Positions 15,891-23,972 of a stretch of 64,000 bases of DNA are shown one piece after another; within the stretch, counting starts at the first letter, position 1; each line of letters begins with the position of its first letter. Where the stretch lies: assembly GCF_029193815.1 (NCBI RefSeq), contig NZ_JARFVC010000002.1:124001-188000 (forward strand). Direction: 5' to 3'. The notes under the pieces were generated by a model that was not told the origin of the DNA, made no database searches, and saw nothing but the letters and a program-made list of their open reading frames with translations. The position numbers were made by a program, and so were the translations under genes. The stretch is from Cytobacillus sp. S13-E01. GTDB lineage: Bacteria > Bacillota > Bacilli > Bacillales > Bacillaceae_L.

Positions 15891-16568
15891 TTACTCCTCC
15901 TTAAACGTTTTAAAGGGATTTTTCCATTCCATTAAGAATCCGTAATTAAGTGATTCTTCATCTTCTAGATAGTTTTCTACAAGTGTAACAGGCGTTCTAC
16001 CGCACCGAAGCAGGAACGAAATGACGGGATCTCTCATTTCTCCACTTAACACGTTCTCTACGTAGTCCTCTGGTGACATTTCATTTGAAACTTTGTGATA
16101 CCCAGGCATTCTTCCCCCACCCAATAATCGATCAAGTCCTTTGTGAAGAACAACATCATACATTGATTGCATTAATAGTTTTCCTAAATCAAGCATACGG
16201 TAGGAAGGTTTAACACAAATATCAACTACATATAATGTATTTCCCCCAGGATTATGATTGCGGATATAACCGCTATCGGTAATTTCTTCCCATGTATGAA
16301 TTGGATTACTAGGATTAAAGTCGACTAATAGTCCCGTCATTGAACCCGCTAACTCACCATCAATCTCAACACAAAGTGCCCCTTCTGGGAATAGTGTGAT
16401 GTGGTTCGTCAATTGCTCCTCATTCCATAAAAGCTCAGAAGGAAAAGGTGGTGGAAAGCTTTTTCTTTGAATATCAATTAATGCTTGGAAGTCATCTTTG
16501 TTGTAGTTACGAACAATCACTTTAATCGGTGTGTCTTTATGGTAGAGATATAATTCTTTTCTATACAC
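15891..16568 (-). CDS. GNAT-family N-acetyltransferase, second gene of the operon
   Basis: This is a 225-residue acetyltransferase. It has VRNYNKDDFQALIDIQRKSF (start of the fold), LCVEIDGELAGSMTGLLVDF, and the core LYVVDICVKPSYRMLDLGK followed by LLMQSMYDVV for acetyl-CoA. Two GTG codons compete; the one at 16568 has AAAGGGG 8 bases upstream, whereas the one at 16577 lies within that site, so I use 16568. It follows the C-N hydrolase gene by under 20 bp. In B. subtilis YhcX a GNAT and a nitrilase-type domain are fused in one protein; here they are separate neighbours, which supports a joint reaction on one unidentified amine or amide. Confidence 0.8.
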   Translation of the reverse strand: MYRKELYLYHKDTPIKVIVRNYNKDDFQALIDIQRKSFPPPFPSELLWNEEQLTNHITLFPEGALCVEIDGELAGSMTGLLVDFNPSNPIHTWEEITDSGYIRNHNPGGNTLYVVDICVKPSYRMLDLGKLLMQSMYDVVLHKGLDRLLGGGRMPGYHKVSNEMSPEDYVENVLSGEMRDPVISFLLRCGRTPVTLVENYLEDEESLNYGFLMEWKNPFKTFKEE

Positions 16569-16586
16569 GAAAAACACCCCTTTCTA

Positions 16587-17474
16587 TTAACCGATCATCT
16601 CAGGTTTTGCTTTTACTAACTGTTCAAAGTCAGGATACAGGTCAACACGTCGATCACGCCATGTTGTAACAGATCCTTTTTCACGAACTTCATAAAGAAG
16701 TTCTAAATCTAGGTCAGCTGTCACTATCATGTCGTTATTAATATCGCCTTCAATCATAATGCCACGCTGTGGGAATGGTATATCATTTGGTGTAATCACT
16801 GCGGCTTGACCGTAGTTTGCTCTCATAAAATCAACTGTCGGTAAAGCGCCCACAGTCCCAGTTGTTACAACATATACTTGATTCTCGATAGTTCTAGCAT
16901 GACAGGAATATCTAACACGGTTAAAGCCATGCGAATCATCGGTACATGAAGGACAAAAGATAACATCAGCTCCCATTGCCCTAGCCATACGGACAATTTC
17001 AGGAAACTCAATATCATAGCATGTTAATACAGCGACAGTACCCTTAATGGTATGAAAAACTTGTAACCCGTCACCAGGAGTGATATTCCATTCATCTACT
17101 TCTGTTGGTGTAATATGAAGTTTTGGTTGCTTTGCAATTCTACCATCCGGATAGAACATATGGACTACATTATATAAGCGACCATTATCTTCGATTACAT
17201 GGGTACCTCCGATAATGTGTGTCCCCGTTTCTCTTGCTAGTGATGAAAACAAGTTGTAATAAAGCTCAGTATATTGTGGTAGATGTTGAATCGTTTGGAA
17301 AACATTTTGATTATCTATCGACATTAATTGTGTTGTTATAAACTCTGGAAAGAGGATAAAGTCAGTATTAAATTCTGCAGCTGTTTTTACATAATGGGTA
17401 ACTTGTGCTTCAAATTCTTTAAAGCTGTCTATTGTGTGTAGATGATATTGAACTGCTGATACACGTAATTTCAT
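16587..17474 (-). CDS. Carbon-nitrogen hydrolase (nitrilase superfamily), first gene of the operon
   Basis: This 295-residue amidohydrolase has the Glu-Lys-Cys catalytic triad: Glu in ILFPEFITTQ, Lys in KQPKLHITPTEVDEW and Cys in VAVLTCYDIEFPEIVR. The family hydrolyses amides or carbamoyl groups. The ATG at 17474 is preceded by GGGAGGAG. The nearest functional parallel is the hydrolase half of B. subtilis YhcX, because two GNAT genes follow in the same operon. The substrate is not predictable from the sequence. The 245-bp region upstream (17475-17719) contains the divergent promoters and a small AGTG-N6-CACT dyad at about 17514-17527 but no gene. Confidence 0.88.
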   Translation of the reverse strand: MKLRVSAVQYHLHTIDSFKEFEAQVTHYVKTAAEFNTDFILFPEFITTQLMSIDNQNVFQTIQHLPQYTELYYNLFSSLARETGTHIIGGTHVIEDNGRLYNVVHMFYPDGRIAKQPKLHITPTEVDEWNITPGDGLQVFHTIKGTVAVLTCYDIEFPEIVRMARAMGADVIFCPSCTDDSHGFNRVRYSCHARTIENQVYVVTTGTVGALPTVDFMRANYGQAAVITPNDIPFPQRGIMIEGDINNDMIVTADLDLELLYEVREKGSVTTWRDRRVDLYPDFEQLVKAKPEMIG

Positions 17475-17719
17475 TTAAAAGTCTCCTCCCCAAGCGGAAA
17501 AAATAATGGATAGAGTGGTTAATCACTTCACAATTTGTATCGTAACATATAATGTTGATCTCACTATTCGTAAAACCACCAAAAAATAATGTGTTTCTTT
17601 CATTTTTTTATTTTAATTAACCATCATACAAAATAAATACCCTTATAATAAACACATATTTACTAGTTTTCATTCATAGATATTAATGGAACATATGACA
17701 AGCATAGGAGGAAAATTTC

Positions 17720-18244
17720 ATGAAATCTATCCCGTTTTACCTTCTTTTCATTTTTTCACTGGCTTTTGTACTAATAACCTTCCTAACAAATAATAACGAT
17801 GAAGAAATTACAAGAGATAATAACGTTAATCAAAAACAGCCAAACCTACCAATCGAATTATCTAATAATGAAAAAGAAATATTTACTGAGTTTGTGCGAA
17901 ATGTTCAACTGTCTAGCCAAATTATGAAAGAGTTGGATTTGTTATTAGAAGAACAACAGAAATATGATGAACTTGAAGGTGCAATTGAAGCAATGAGTAT
18001 CGCCCATGAAGAAACCTTAATTGTAGTAAGTAAAATCCTTAACGATCCTATAACCGAAAACAAGGAATTAAACGACCTTCAAAACTATATCACCAAATTA
18101 CTAACAGATTATACAGCTGGACTAAGTCTTCAATTAGAAGGTATAGAAAAGGGAGATAGTAAAAAAGTACAAAAAGGGTATTCACTTAGCACTAGTGCAA
18201 AAGAAAAACTCTTTAAGCTGAAGAAAGACGTGGAGCAAATATAG
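17720..18244 (+). CDS. Membrane-anchored helical protein of unknown function
   Basis: The 174-residue protein has an N-terminal hydrophobic segment (about 5-23, FYLLFIFSLAFVLITFL) without a lipobox cysteine, then an Asn-rich linker and an all-helical, charged domain (about 50-174) likely to form coiled coil. I do not recognise the family. Its overall plan (anchor plus about 120 helical residues) resembles that of the lipoprotein at 43619-44131, but the sequences do not align clearly. AGGAGG precedes the ATG, and a terminator follows it, so it is a real single-gene unit. Confidence 0.75.
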   Translation: MKSIPFYLLFIFSLAFVLITFLTNNNDEEITRDNNVNQKQPNLPIELSNNEKEIFTEFVRNVQLSSQIMKELDLLLEEQQKYDELEGAIEAMSIAHEETLIVVSKILNDPITENKELNDLQNYITKLLTDYTAGLSLQLEGIEKGDSKKVQKGYSLSTSAKEKLFKLKKDVEQI

Positions 18245-18252
18245 AAAAACTA

Positions 18253-18322
18253 GTATGGTCCAAGTTCTTAAAATGGATGGTATCACTTTGATACACACCC
18301 ATTTTTTTAAAACCTAGGACCA
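18253..18322. terminator. Large bidirectional terminator palindrome
   Basis: Nested arms TGGTCC...GGACCA (18256-18261/18317-18322) and ATGG-TG-TATCA...TGATA-CA-CCAT with a T7 run give a terminator between two convergent genes. Confidence 0.75.
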
Positions 18323-18341
18323 CAACACATCTGTTCAGAAT

Positions 18342-19079
18342 TCAATCTGTATCATTCAAAAGCTTATTGAGCATCCCTTCCCTATTATTTAGAAAATATT
18401 TTGTTAGCTGATAATGCTCTGTATCCTCATAGTCTATTTCATGGATCGAACCATCAAAATGTAAGATCGTTGCATTGGGATACCCTAACAGAATTGGTGA
18501 GTGTGTAGCAATAATAAATTGTGAGGCACCTTCCTGCTCAAGGTCATGAATGACTTTTAATAACGCAAGCTGACGCGCTGGTGAAAGAGCTGCCTCAGGT
18601 TCATCTAGTAAATAAATTCCTTTTTTTCCAAACCGGTTTTTAAATAAAGAAAGAAAGGATTCCCCATGTGATTGCTCATGTAATGATTTGCCCCCATAAG
18701 ATGAGAAGACGTTAATGCTTGGGTTTTCTCGTTGTAATTCGTTTAAATAAGAAGCAAAATCATAAAATGTCTCCGCTCTTAAGAAGAAGCCGTTTGAAAT
18801 TTTAGGGAGCCATGATAATCTTAGGTAACCCGCTAAGGATGACACCGTATCCTCTATTTCAAAGAAATTATTCTGACTTCCACCCGCTTTATTAAACCCA
18901 ATTTGAGTTGCAATTGCTTCAAGTAGTGTTGATTTTCCTGATCCATTCTCTCCAACAAAAAATGTTACCGTGCTTTTAAAGTTTAACTCGTTTAACTCTT
19001 TAAATACAGGGATAGAGAATGGATAAGAATGAAAGCTAGATATATTTTCTTTTAACAGTGTGATTTTTTTTAAATACAT
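18342..19079 (-). CDS. AAA family ATPase with ABC/SMC-like fold
   Basis: This is a 245-residue stand-alone ATPase. It has Walker A FVGENGSGKSTLLEAIA, a signature-like SHGESFLSLF and Walker B GIYLLDEPEAALSP, followed by LLKVIHDL and the switch histidine in FIIATHSPILLGYP. The order and spacing match the OLD/SMC-like predicted ATPases that lack a membrane partner. Target and role are unknown. I set the start at the ATG at 19079, which has GGTGA upstream; a GTG eight codons earlier is possible. No operon partner is present. Confidence 0.85.
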   Translation of the reverse strand: MYLKKITLLKENISSFHSYPFSIPVFKELNELNFKSTVTFFVGENGSGKSTLLEAIATQIGFNKAGGSQNNFFEIEDTVSSLAGYLRLSWLPKISNGFFLRAETFYDFASYLNELQRENPSINVFSSYGGKSLHEQSHGESFLSLFKNRFGKKGIYLLDEPEAALSPARQLALLKVIHDLEQEGASQFIIATHSPILLGYPNATILHFDGSIHEIDYEDTEHYQLTKYFLNNREGMLNKLLNDTD

Positions 19080-19182
19080 GACTTCACCATCCATTAATTT
19101 CACATTATCACTAAATTTTTTCCGGTTTTTCAGTTGCTTAAGAACTGTAGGTCTATGTTAAGATACTAACATAACATTATAA

Positions 19183-20217
19183 ATGGGGAGTGGCATTTTG
19201 CTATTTTTTAAACGGATTTGGATCAATGCAATTAAAATGAGTAATTGGACGTTATTTTTTGCTACTACTTCTTTGATTTTATTTAGTAGCTTTTTTATCA
19301 ATTATTTAGAGCCTGATGTTTTTACAAGTGCATTTGAAGGTTTATGGTGGACGATGACGACTGTTGTGACTGTTGGATATGGTGATATCTCTCCTACAAC
19401 AGTACAAGGAAAAATATTTGCAATGTTTTTATATGTCATCGGCATCGGCTTAATGACAGTTGTAATCGGCAAAATTATTGAAGCGTTAAGTCTTCGGAAG
19501 AGGTTAAAGGAGGAAGGGAAAATGAAAGTGACAGCAACTGACCATATCATTTTGGTTAATTGGACAAATCGAACTAGGATCGCTCTTCAAGAACTTCTTC
19601 ATACATTCAAGGATATTCATATCGTTATCGTTGATGAGCAATTAGCAAAAATACCCATCTTACACGAACGGGTTGAATTTGTTAGTGGGGATCCCGCGGT
19701 TGAAGAAACCCTCTATCAAGCAAATCTTCTATCATGTAAGTCCATCATGGTATTTGCCCAAGATGGTGCGAAAAAAACGTCAGAATCAGATGGTGTTACC
19801 CTGCTAATCGCTTCTGTATTAGAGCAAATTGGCAATCAGCATAACAAAAGCATCTATACGATATGTGAGGTTTTAGATTCCAAACATTTGAAAGCCTTTG
19901 AGCATGCGAATGTAGAAGAATTTATCACACCAAACGACACTGCTGCACATCTTGCTGCTAGGTCCATGTTATTTAACGGTTCAAGTGAGATTATCCGTCA
20001 ACTTACCTCTCACAAGGGTTATGATTTATATCATATCAGTAAAAAGGCAGAATGGACTACTTATCGTGACGCATCACAATACTTAGCCTCAAACGGTGCC
20101 GTTCTCGTTGGAGACGGTAATGACATTTCTATCGTATCAGATTTAGATCGACAAATCTCTACTAACGCAAAGCTGTTTATTATTTGTGATGAGAAGACTT
20201 ATGGAGCTATAATATAA
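19183..20217 (+). CDS. Two-TM potassium channel with cytoplasmic RCK (TrkA-N) domain, YugO-like
   Basis: The 344-residue protein has two transmembrane helices (about 22-40 and 72-97) around the pore loop TMTTVVTVGYGDIS with the selectivity filter TVGYGD (63-68). A cytoplasmic RCK domain runs from about residue 117. This is the plan of B. subtilis YugO, which exports K+ during biofilm signalling. The start of the RCK fold reads HIILVNWTNRTRIALQEL, so the usual GxGxxG nucleotide motif is not conserved and nucleotide control may be altered. A TTG at 19198 is an alternative start, because GGGGAG overlaps the ATG at 19183. The gene converges on the DUF350/ATP-grasp operon. Confidence 0.88.
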   Translation: MGSGILLFFKRIWINAIKMSNWTLFFATTSLILFSSFFINYLEPDVFTSAFEGLWWTMTTVVTVGYGDISPTTVQGKIFAMFLYVIGIGLMTVVIGKIIEALSLRKRLKEEGKMKVTATDHIILVNWTNRTRIALQELLHTFKDIHIVIVDEQLAKIPILHERVEFVSGDPAVEETLYQANLLSCKSIMVFAQDGAKKTSESDGVTLLIASVLEQIGNQHNKSIYTICEVLDSKHLKAFEHANVEEFITPNDTAAHLAARSMLFNGSSEIIRQLTSHKGYDLYHISKKAEWTTYRDASQYLASNGAVLVGDGNDISIVSDLDRQISTNAKLFIICDEKTYGAII

Positions 20218-20228
20218 TAAAATCAATG

Positions 20229-20290
20229 AGTGCTGAGAAGAACATAAACCAATATCTTTAGATATGCACTTTTATATTCAGCACTTTTAT
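20229..20290 (+). terminator. Long-loop terminator of the potassium channel gene
   Basis: AGTGCTGA (20229-20236) pairs with TCAGCACT (20278-20285), followed by TTTATATTT; an inner ATATC/GATAT hairpin lies in the loop. In 20291-20465 no gene is seen. Confidence 0.5.
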
Positions 20291-20465
20291 ATTTCAACTT
20301 AGAAAACAAAATCGTTAAAACACACGAAAGTAAAATACACTGAAGGTTACAATAATACTGCCAATGAATAAATCGTCACTAAATTCTTCGATTTTTTATC
20401 CGAGTGTTAATGCGTTGCCATCTTCATTTCATTTTTCACTCTAGCTCCGTAGAGCCTGCACATTT

Positions 20466-20876
20466 CTAATAAGTTAACGACGCAGCTATAATTAACCCAA
20501 GTGATACCGATAAAAACAATAAAAACAATCCAACTGCTTGGTTGTTATCGTCTATCGCTTTTGTAATATTAAAGGTTGGTGTTAAAAGTTCTGCTAAATA
20601 AAACAAAATAATTTGAATAATGATTGCTAGAGTACCCCAAATGACCATATCAAACAAATTAACGGAGTTCGAGATTGAGGCATACAAAACAATCGCAAGT
20701 CCAAGGATTCTTCCTCCAAAAGCATAGACTGCCGCTTTGTTACCGTTTTTAATCAATTGAAATTCTTTATTTTTTGTTGTCACTTCAAATAGGACGATTC
20801 CGATGAACAATAACACTACAGCAGTTCCAATATACGATAGAGTAGATAAAAATAGCTCTAAGAAAGTCACATTCAC
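20466..20876 (-). CDS. DUF350 (YjfL-like) membrane protein
   Basis: This 136-residue integral membrane protein has four predicted helices (about 10-30, 50-70, 76-98 and 113-135). DUF350 features include VVLLFIGIVLFEVTTK, NKAAVYAFGGRILGLAIVLY and DNNQAVGLFLLFLSVSLGL. The start is a GTG with AAGGGAT upstream. It is the last gene of a three-gene operon with the ATP-grasp gene 15 bp upstream. In Enterobacteria the homologue yjfL lies beside a GspS-like ligase gene (yjfC) and a small lipoprotein (yjfM), the same trio as here. Its biochemical function is unknown. Confidence 0.85.
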   Translation of the reverse strand: MNVTFLELFLSTLSYIGTAVVLLFIGIVLFEVTTKNKEFQLIKNGNKAAVYAFGGRILGLAIVLYASISNSVNLFDMVIWGTLAIIIQIILFYLAELLTPTFNITKAIDDNNQAVGLFLLFLSVSLGLIIAASLTY

Positions 20877-20891
20877 TCAATCCCTTCATTT

Positions 20892-22145
20892 TTACAATTT
20901 TATACCCACAGGTAAAAAATATGCATTATTATCTGTAATCTGATTTCCAGCTCTGACCCCTATTCCACTCGCTTTACCATTCACTAAAAAGCTTCCAATT
21001 AATAATTTGCTCTCTCTACGACCATATGTTGTCATAATTGGATGAGAGGGTAAATCAATATACTGTTGGTAGACTGGAAGAGAATCTTTATATGTTTTAT
21101 TTATATCCTCATCAACCATTTGGTTATTTTCAAAGATTTCTACTGTATCTCCTTCTCTACCAAAGCTCGGTTTCTTAACATACCTTATACCTCTTGTAAC
21201 AAATGGATCTTTTTCTAGATATGTTGGAAGAAAATAAGCGTGAATCCATTCTCTTTCTTCCTCTGAAAAAAAAGGGTGTCCTAGCTCCATCATTCCCCAA
21301 ATCACCGATTGTACAGCTTTGGATTGAAGTAAAAATGATGATATAGGATTTATCATAGACAATTTCCCGGCTACTACAAGTTCTAGCAGCTGTAAGCCAA
21401 CCTTTTCACTAGAAGGTGTATCTTGATCTTCAATTAAATGTTCCAGTGGGTATGTCTGTCTGTAAACGACATCAATTTTTCTACCTTCATTATCAAAAAG
21501 GCCTACATTTTTAATAATATGTAGCTTATCTAATGGGATATAGGAGGTAGTAATAGTGCTGAGATTCATCAAATATTTAGTAGTTTCCTTATCTTCAACA
21601 TGATCACCATGGGAAGTAAAGACAACATACGGATTATGTTCTTGTTGTGTTCGAAGATGGCATTCAATAATCGCTTTTTGGATTTCTTTCCCTAATACAC
21701 TTTCCAATCCTTGATTTGGATCTATCATACCAAAATGCTTTAACACGACATTATTTATATGAAAGACTTCTTTTTCAAACGTCGGCGTGTCAGCATTTAA
21801 CTCAAGAACCTTTAAGCCATCTTTTGTTCTCACAAGATCTACCCTTGAAATAACTGATTCGACCGGAAGAGCAATATGTCTAATAAACGGGAGAATTTCG
21901 CCTGGAAAATCTAACTGTTTAAGAGTTGCCTCATCAGACCTCCTTAAAAGCTTGGCTGTTTTGAAAAAGATATGACCTATTCTTGTTGTAGCCAGTCTAA
22001 TTTCTTCCACTTCAACATTCGTCATCGATAAAATATCGTAAAGCGCGTATTCTTGATCATTAAGGTTATGCCAAAAGGATTTGATAGACCCGTAAAACTT
22101 TTCTCTCATTATGTTATGATGCCCTATAGCTAAGCCTTTTGACAT
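20892..22145 (-). CDS. ATP-grasp ligase of the glutathionylspermidine synthase family (YjfC/YgiC-like)
   Basis: The 417-residue enzyme is homologous to the synthetase half of glutathionylspermidine synthase, which forms an amide bond between a peptide carboxylate and an amine using ATP. Visible family parts are LPFIRHIALPVESVISRVDL, LKVLELNADTPTFEKEVF and KKPSFGREGDTVEIFE with the ATP-binding Lys and Gly-rich strand. Bacillus does not make glutathione, so its substrate must differ; peptidyl-amine tagging has been proposed for such proteins. Its ATG overlaps the stop of the lipoprotein gene (TAATG), so translation is coupled. It works with DUF350 in a conserved cassette. Confidence 0.88.
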   Translation of the reverse strand: MSKGLAIGHHNIMREKFYGSIKSFWHNLNDQEYALYDILSMTNVEVEEIRLATTRIGHIFFKTAKLLRRSDEATLKQLDFPGEILPFIRHIALPVESVISRVDLVRTKDGLKVLELNADTPTFEKEVFHINNVVLKHFGMIDPNQGLESVLGKEIQKAIIECHLRTQQEHNPYVVFTSHGDHVEDKETTKYLMNLSTITTSYIPLDKLHIIKNVGLFDNEGRKIDVVYRQTYPLEHLIEDQDTPSSEKVGLQLLELVVAGKLSMINPISSFLLQSKAVQSVIWGMMELGHPFFSEEEREWIHAYFLPTYLEKDPFVTRGIRYVKKPSFGREGDTVEIFENNQMVDEDINKTYKDSLPVYQQYIDLPSHPIMTTYGRRESKLLIGSFLVNGKASGIGVRAGNQITDNNAYFLPVGIKL

Positions 22146-22471
22146 TAGCCTCCAAATCCTCCCCTAGAACCGGACCCAAAACCCGATTTTGCTCCTTTAA
22201 ATGAGTTGCTCGATTTATAATTTTGAAATGAGCTATTAGAACGCAGCAGACTTCTAGAAGCAAAAAACATTCCGCCGTAAAAGAAGTGTCCATATCGCGG
22301 TGAATTTCTATCATCACATTCCCAAACACCATCTTCACCATCCCACTCCCAATCACGACATTCCTCATCGGTTGGCTCAGGCGGTAATGACTGCTGATTA
22401 TTACATCCAGCAACGGAAGTAACCATTGCTGCGGAGATAATTCCGGTTAAAAGCTTCTTCGTTTTTGTCAA
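22145..22471 (-). CDS. Small lipoprotein with Gly/Ser-rich tail, first gene of the DUF350/ATP-grasp operon
   Basis: It starts at a TTG (22469-22471) with AAAGGAGG upstream; longer forms would run into a repeat sequence. The 108-residue product has a type II signal with lipobox SVAGC (residues 18-22 region). An acidic, Trp- and Cys-containing segment follows (EECRDWEWDGEDGVWECDD). The tail is rich in Gly, Ser and Phe (GFGSGSRGGFGG). It corresponds by position to yjfM in the enterobacterial cassette. It is exported and lipid-anchored by inference; its molecular role is unknown. Confidence 0.75.
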   Translation of the reverse strand: MTKTKKLLTGIISAAMVTSVAGCNNQQSLPPEPTDEECRDWEWDGEDGVWECDDRNSPRYGHFFYGGMFFASRSLLRSNSSFQNYKSSNSFKGAKSGFGSGSRGGFGG

Positions 22472-22490
22472 CTCAATTCCTCCTTTCATA

Positions 22491-22535
22491 CGAAAAGTGC
22501 AAGGCGTGCCCGGAGCTAAACACACTTATTAAGAA
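22491..22535. repeat. Deletion derivative of the dispersed GCGCCCGGAGCTAGACAC hairpin repeat
   Basis: GAAAAGTGCAAGGCGTGCCC then GGAGCTAAACAC joins the two ends of the repeat seen in full at 27622-27781 and 42017-42180, with its central hairpin missing. It lies just upstream of the lipoprotein start. Confidence 0.6.
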
Positions 22536-22594
22536 ATAGCTTCAGGTCACCCTATTATAGTATAGTAGAAATAACGATACTTTTGGAGGTTAAA

Positions 22595-23035
22595 ATGGAA
22601 AAAATAACAAAATTAGAATACCGTTTAAATGATCCACAAAATGCGTATCCTGCATTATATCATTATAACAACTTAGACCAAACTGAGATTTTTTGTAGAA
22701 GGCTATGTGATTATTTTATTAAAGATAAAAAAGTATATACTAAAACTTCATCTGCCCTAGAAAGAAATATGTTTGTTATTTATGTTGAAGAGGATAAGGA
22801 AGAAACTGCCTTTTATAGTGCCACTTCATACTCCCATGTTACATTAGAGCTTAGACATTATTCTGCTGAAAAGGAATCTACTTTATTACTTAAATATGAT
22901 TTTCATTCGCATGATGAAGCTTTGGCCTTTTTAGGTAATGATTATATTTTATTAGGTGAAATTGAATATCAAAAAATCTCTACCGAAATTGATGAAGACC
23001 GTTCAACCTATGTTATCTATTTGAATATTAATTAA
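22595..23035 (+). CDS. Conserved hypothetical protein, 146 aa
   Basis: The ATG at 22595 has TTGGAGG at ideal distance. The product is soluble, without signal peptide or membrane segment. It has alternating beta strands such as MFVIYVEEDKEETAFY, YSHVTLELRHYSAEKES and STYVIYLNIN. I do not recognise a named family. It is transcribed alone and ends in a terminator shared with the convergent acidic-protein gene. Confidence 0.7.
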   Translation: MEKITKLEYRLNDPQNAYPALYHYNNLDQTEIFCRRLCDYFIKDKKVYTKTSSALERNMFVIYVEEDKEETAFYSATSYSHVTLELRHYSAEKESTLLLKYDFHSHDEALAFLGNDYILLGEIEYQKISTEIDEDRSTYVIYLNIN

Positions 23036-23040
23036 GCACG

Positions 23041-23075
23041 CAAAAAACGACTACTTTATTGGTAGTCGTTTTAAT
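23041..23075. terminator. Bidirectional terminator
   Basis: AAAACGACTAC (about 23044-23056) pairs with GTAGTCGTTTT (23064-23074). It serves the convergent genes on both sides. Confidence 0.85.
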
Positions 23076-23078
23076 GTA

Positions 23079-23786
23079 TTAATCCAATTGATCAAAGTTT
23101 AATTCACTTAAATAGTCCATATTACTAGCAATCATTGTTATAATTGTACTTGCTTCTTCTTTGCTAAAAATAAAATTAGTTTCATCTTCAATTAGTTCCT
23201 CATCAATTGTCCTAACCCGGTTAACACGACGAAGCACACCGTCACCAGTCTCTTCAACAATACCGAATTGATAGGTTACGGTAACTTCATCTTCGTGTTC
23301 ATATGCTGTTACCTCAGGAGTAGTCCATTCTACATCAATTTCTTCCATAATATCATTACCTGTATCATCTTCACTAGCATAATATTCTTCAAACTCATCA
23401 TCATCACTCAATAAGTATTCTTCTCCATCATCATCTTCAGTTACATAGAATTCTTCTATGTCATCATCATCTTCATTCATATACTCATGGAAGCTTTCAT
23501 GAACCGCGTCAACGATATCTTCTATATCTGAAAGAAGCGTTCTTGATGTCTGTTCGAATTCAAAATCAAACGATTCTACATAAAATTCTTCATTATTTGG
23601 ATCATAGAACAATGTACAAAAATAATCTCTTCCATCATCTTCTCGAGTATCAACAAAAAACTCAATACGAGGGTGTTTCGCACCACGATCAATAGACATA
23701 TGACCCACTTGGTCATATTTGTCGCAGATTGATTCTAAGTGGTCTTGAAGTTCTCCGCTTACACGATCAAACCATTCTAATGACAT
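23079..23786 (-). CDS. Highly acidic protein, paralogue of the gene at 45586
   Basis: This is a 235-residue cytoplasmic protein. It starts SLEWFDRVSGELQDHLESIC and has a conserved N-terminal domain (FCTLFYDPNNEEFYVESFDF, then SFHEYMNEDDD). A central Asp/Glu-rich stretch (about 103-150) is low complexity. The C-terminal domain has FGIVEETGDGVLRRVNRVRT and SKEEASTIITMIASNM. The same three-part plan occurs in the protein at 45586-46269 (SLEWFSRM, FDPINQEFYSYHFDDE, RDTGEGVLLRNTITRQNG, REEEATYIVGLMNEYI), so the two are paralogues. The function is unknown; acidity and the lack of enzyme motifs suggest a binding or inhibitor role. Confidence 0.75.
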   Translation of the reverse strand: MSLEWFDRVSGELQDHLESICDKYDQVGHMSIDRGAKHPRIEFFVDTREDDGRDYFCTLFYDPNNEEFYVESFDFEFEQTSRTLLSDIEDIVDAVHESFHEYMNEDDDDIEEFYVTEDDDGEEYLLSDDDEFEEYYASEDDTGNDIMEEIDVEWTTPEVTAYEHEDEVTVTYQFGIVEETGDGVLRRVNRVRTIDEELIEDETNFIFSKEEASTIITMIASNMDYLSELNFDQLD

Positions 23787-23926
23787 CAGGCATCCATCCT
23801 TTCAAGGGTTATCGTTGTTATTATTTCCCTAGACTTCTTTTTTTGCTCATACCATATTAATCCAGATATCAAATTTACCCTGATATTTAAGCGAATGTTT
23901 AAATTTAAGGTGGGATAGAAATTGAT

Positions 23927-23958
23927 TAAAAAAACAGCATCCACTTTATCGGATACTG
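23927..23958 (-). terminator. Terminator of the ABC exporter operon
   Basis: CAGCATCC (23935-23942) pairs with GGATACTG (23951-23958); on the minus strand a T7 run follows. Confidence 0.75.
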
Positions 23959-23972
23959 CACTATATAATCTG

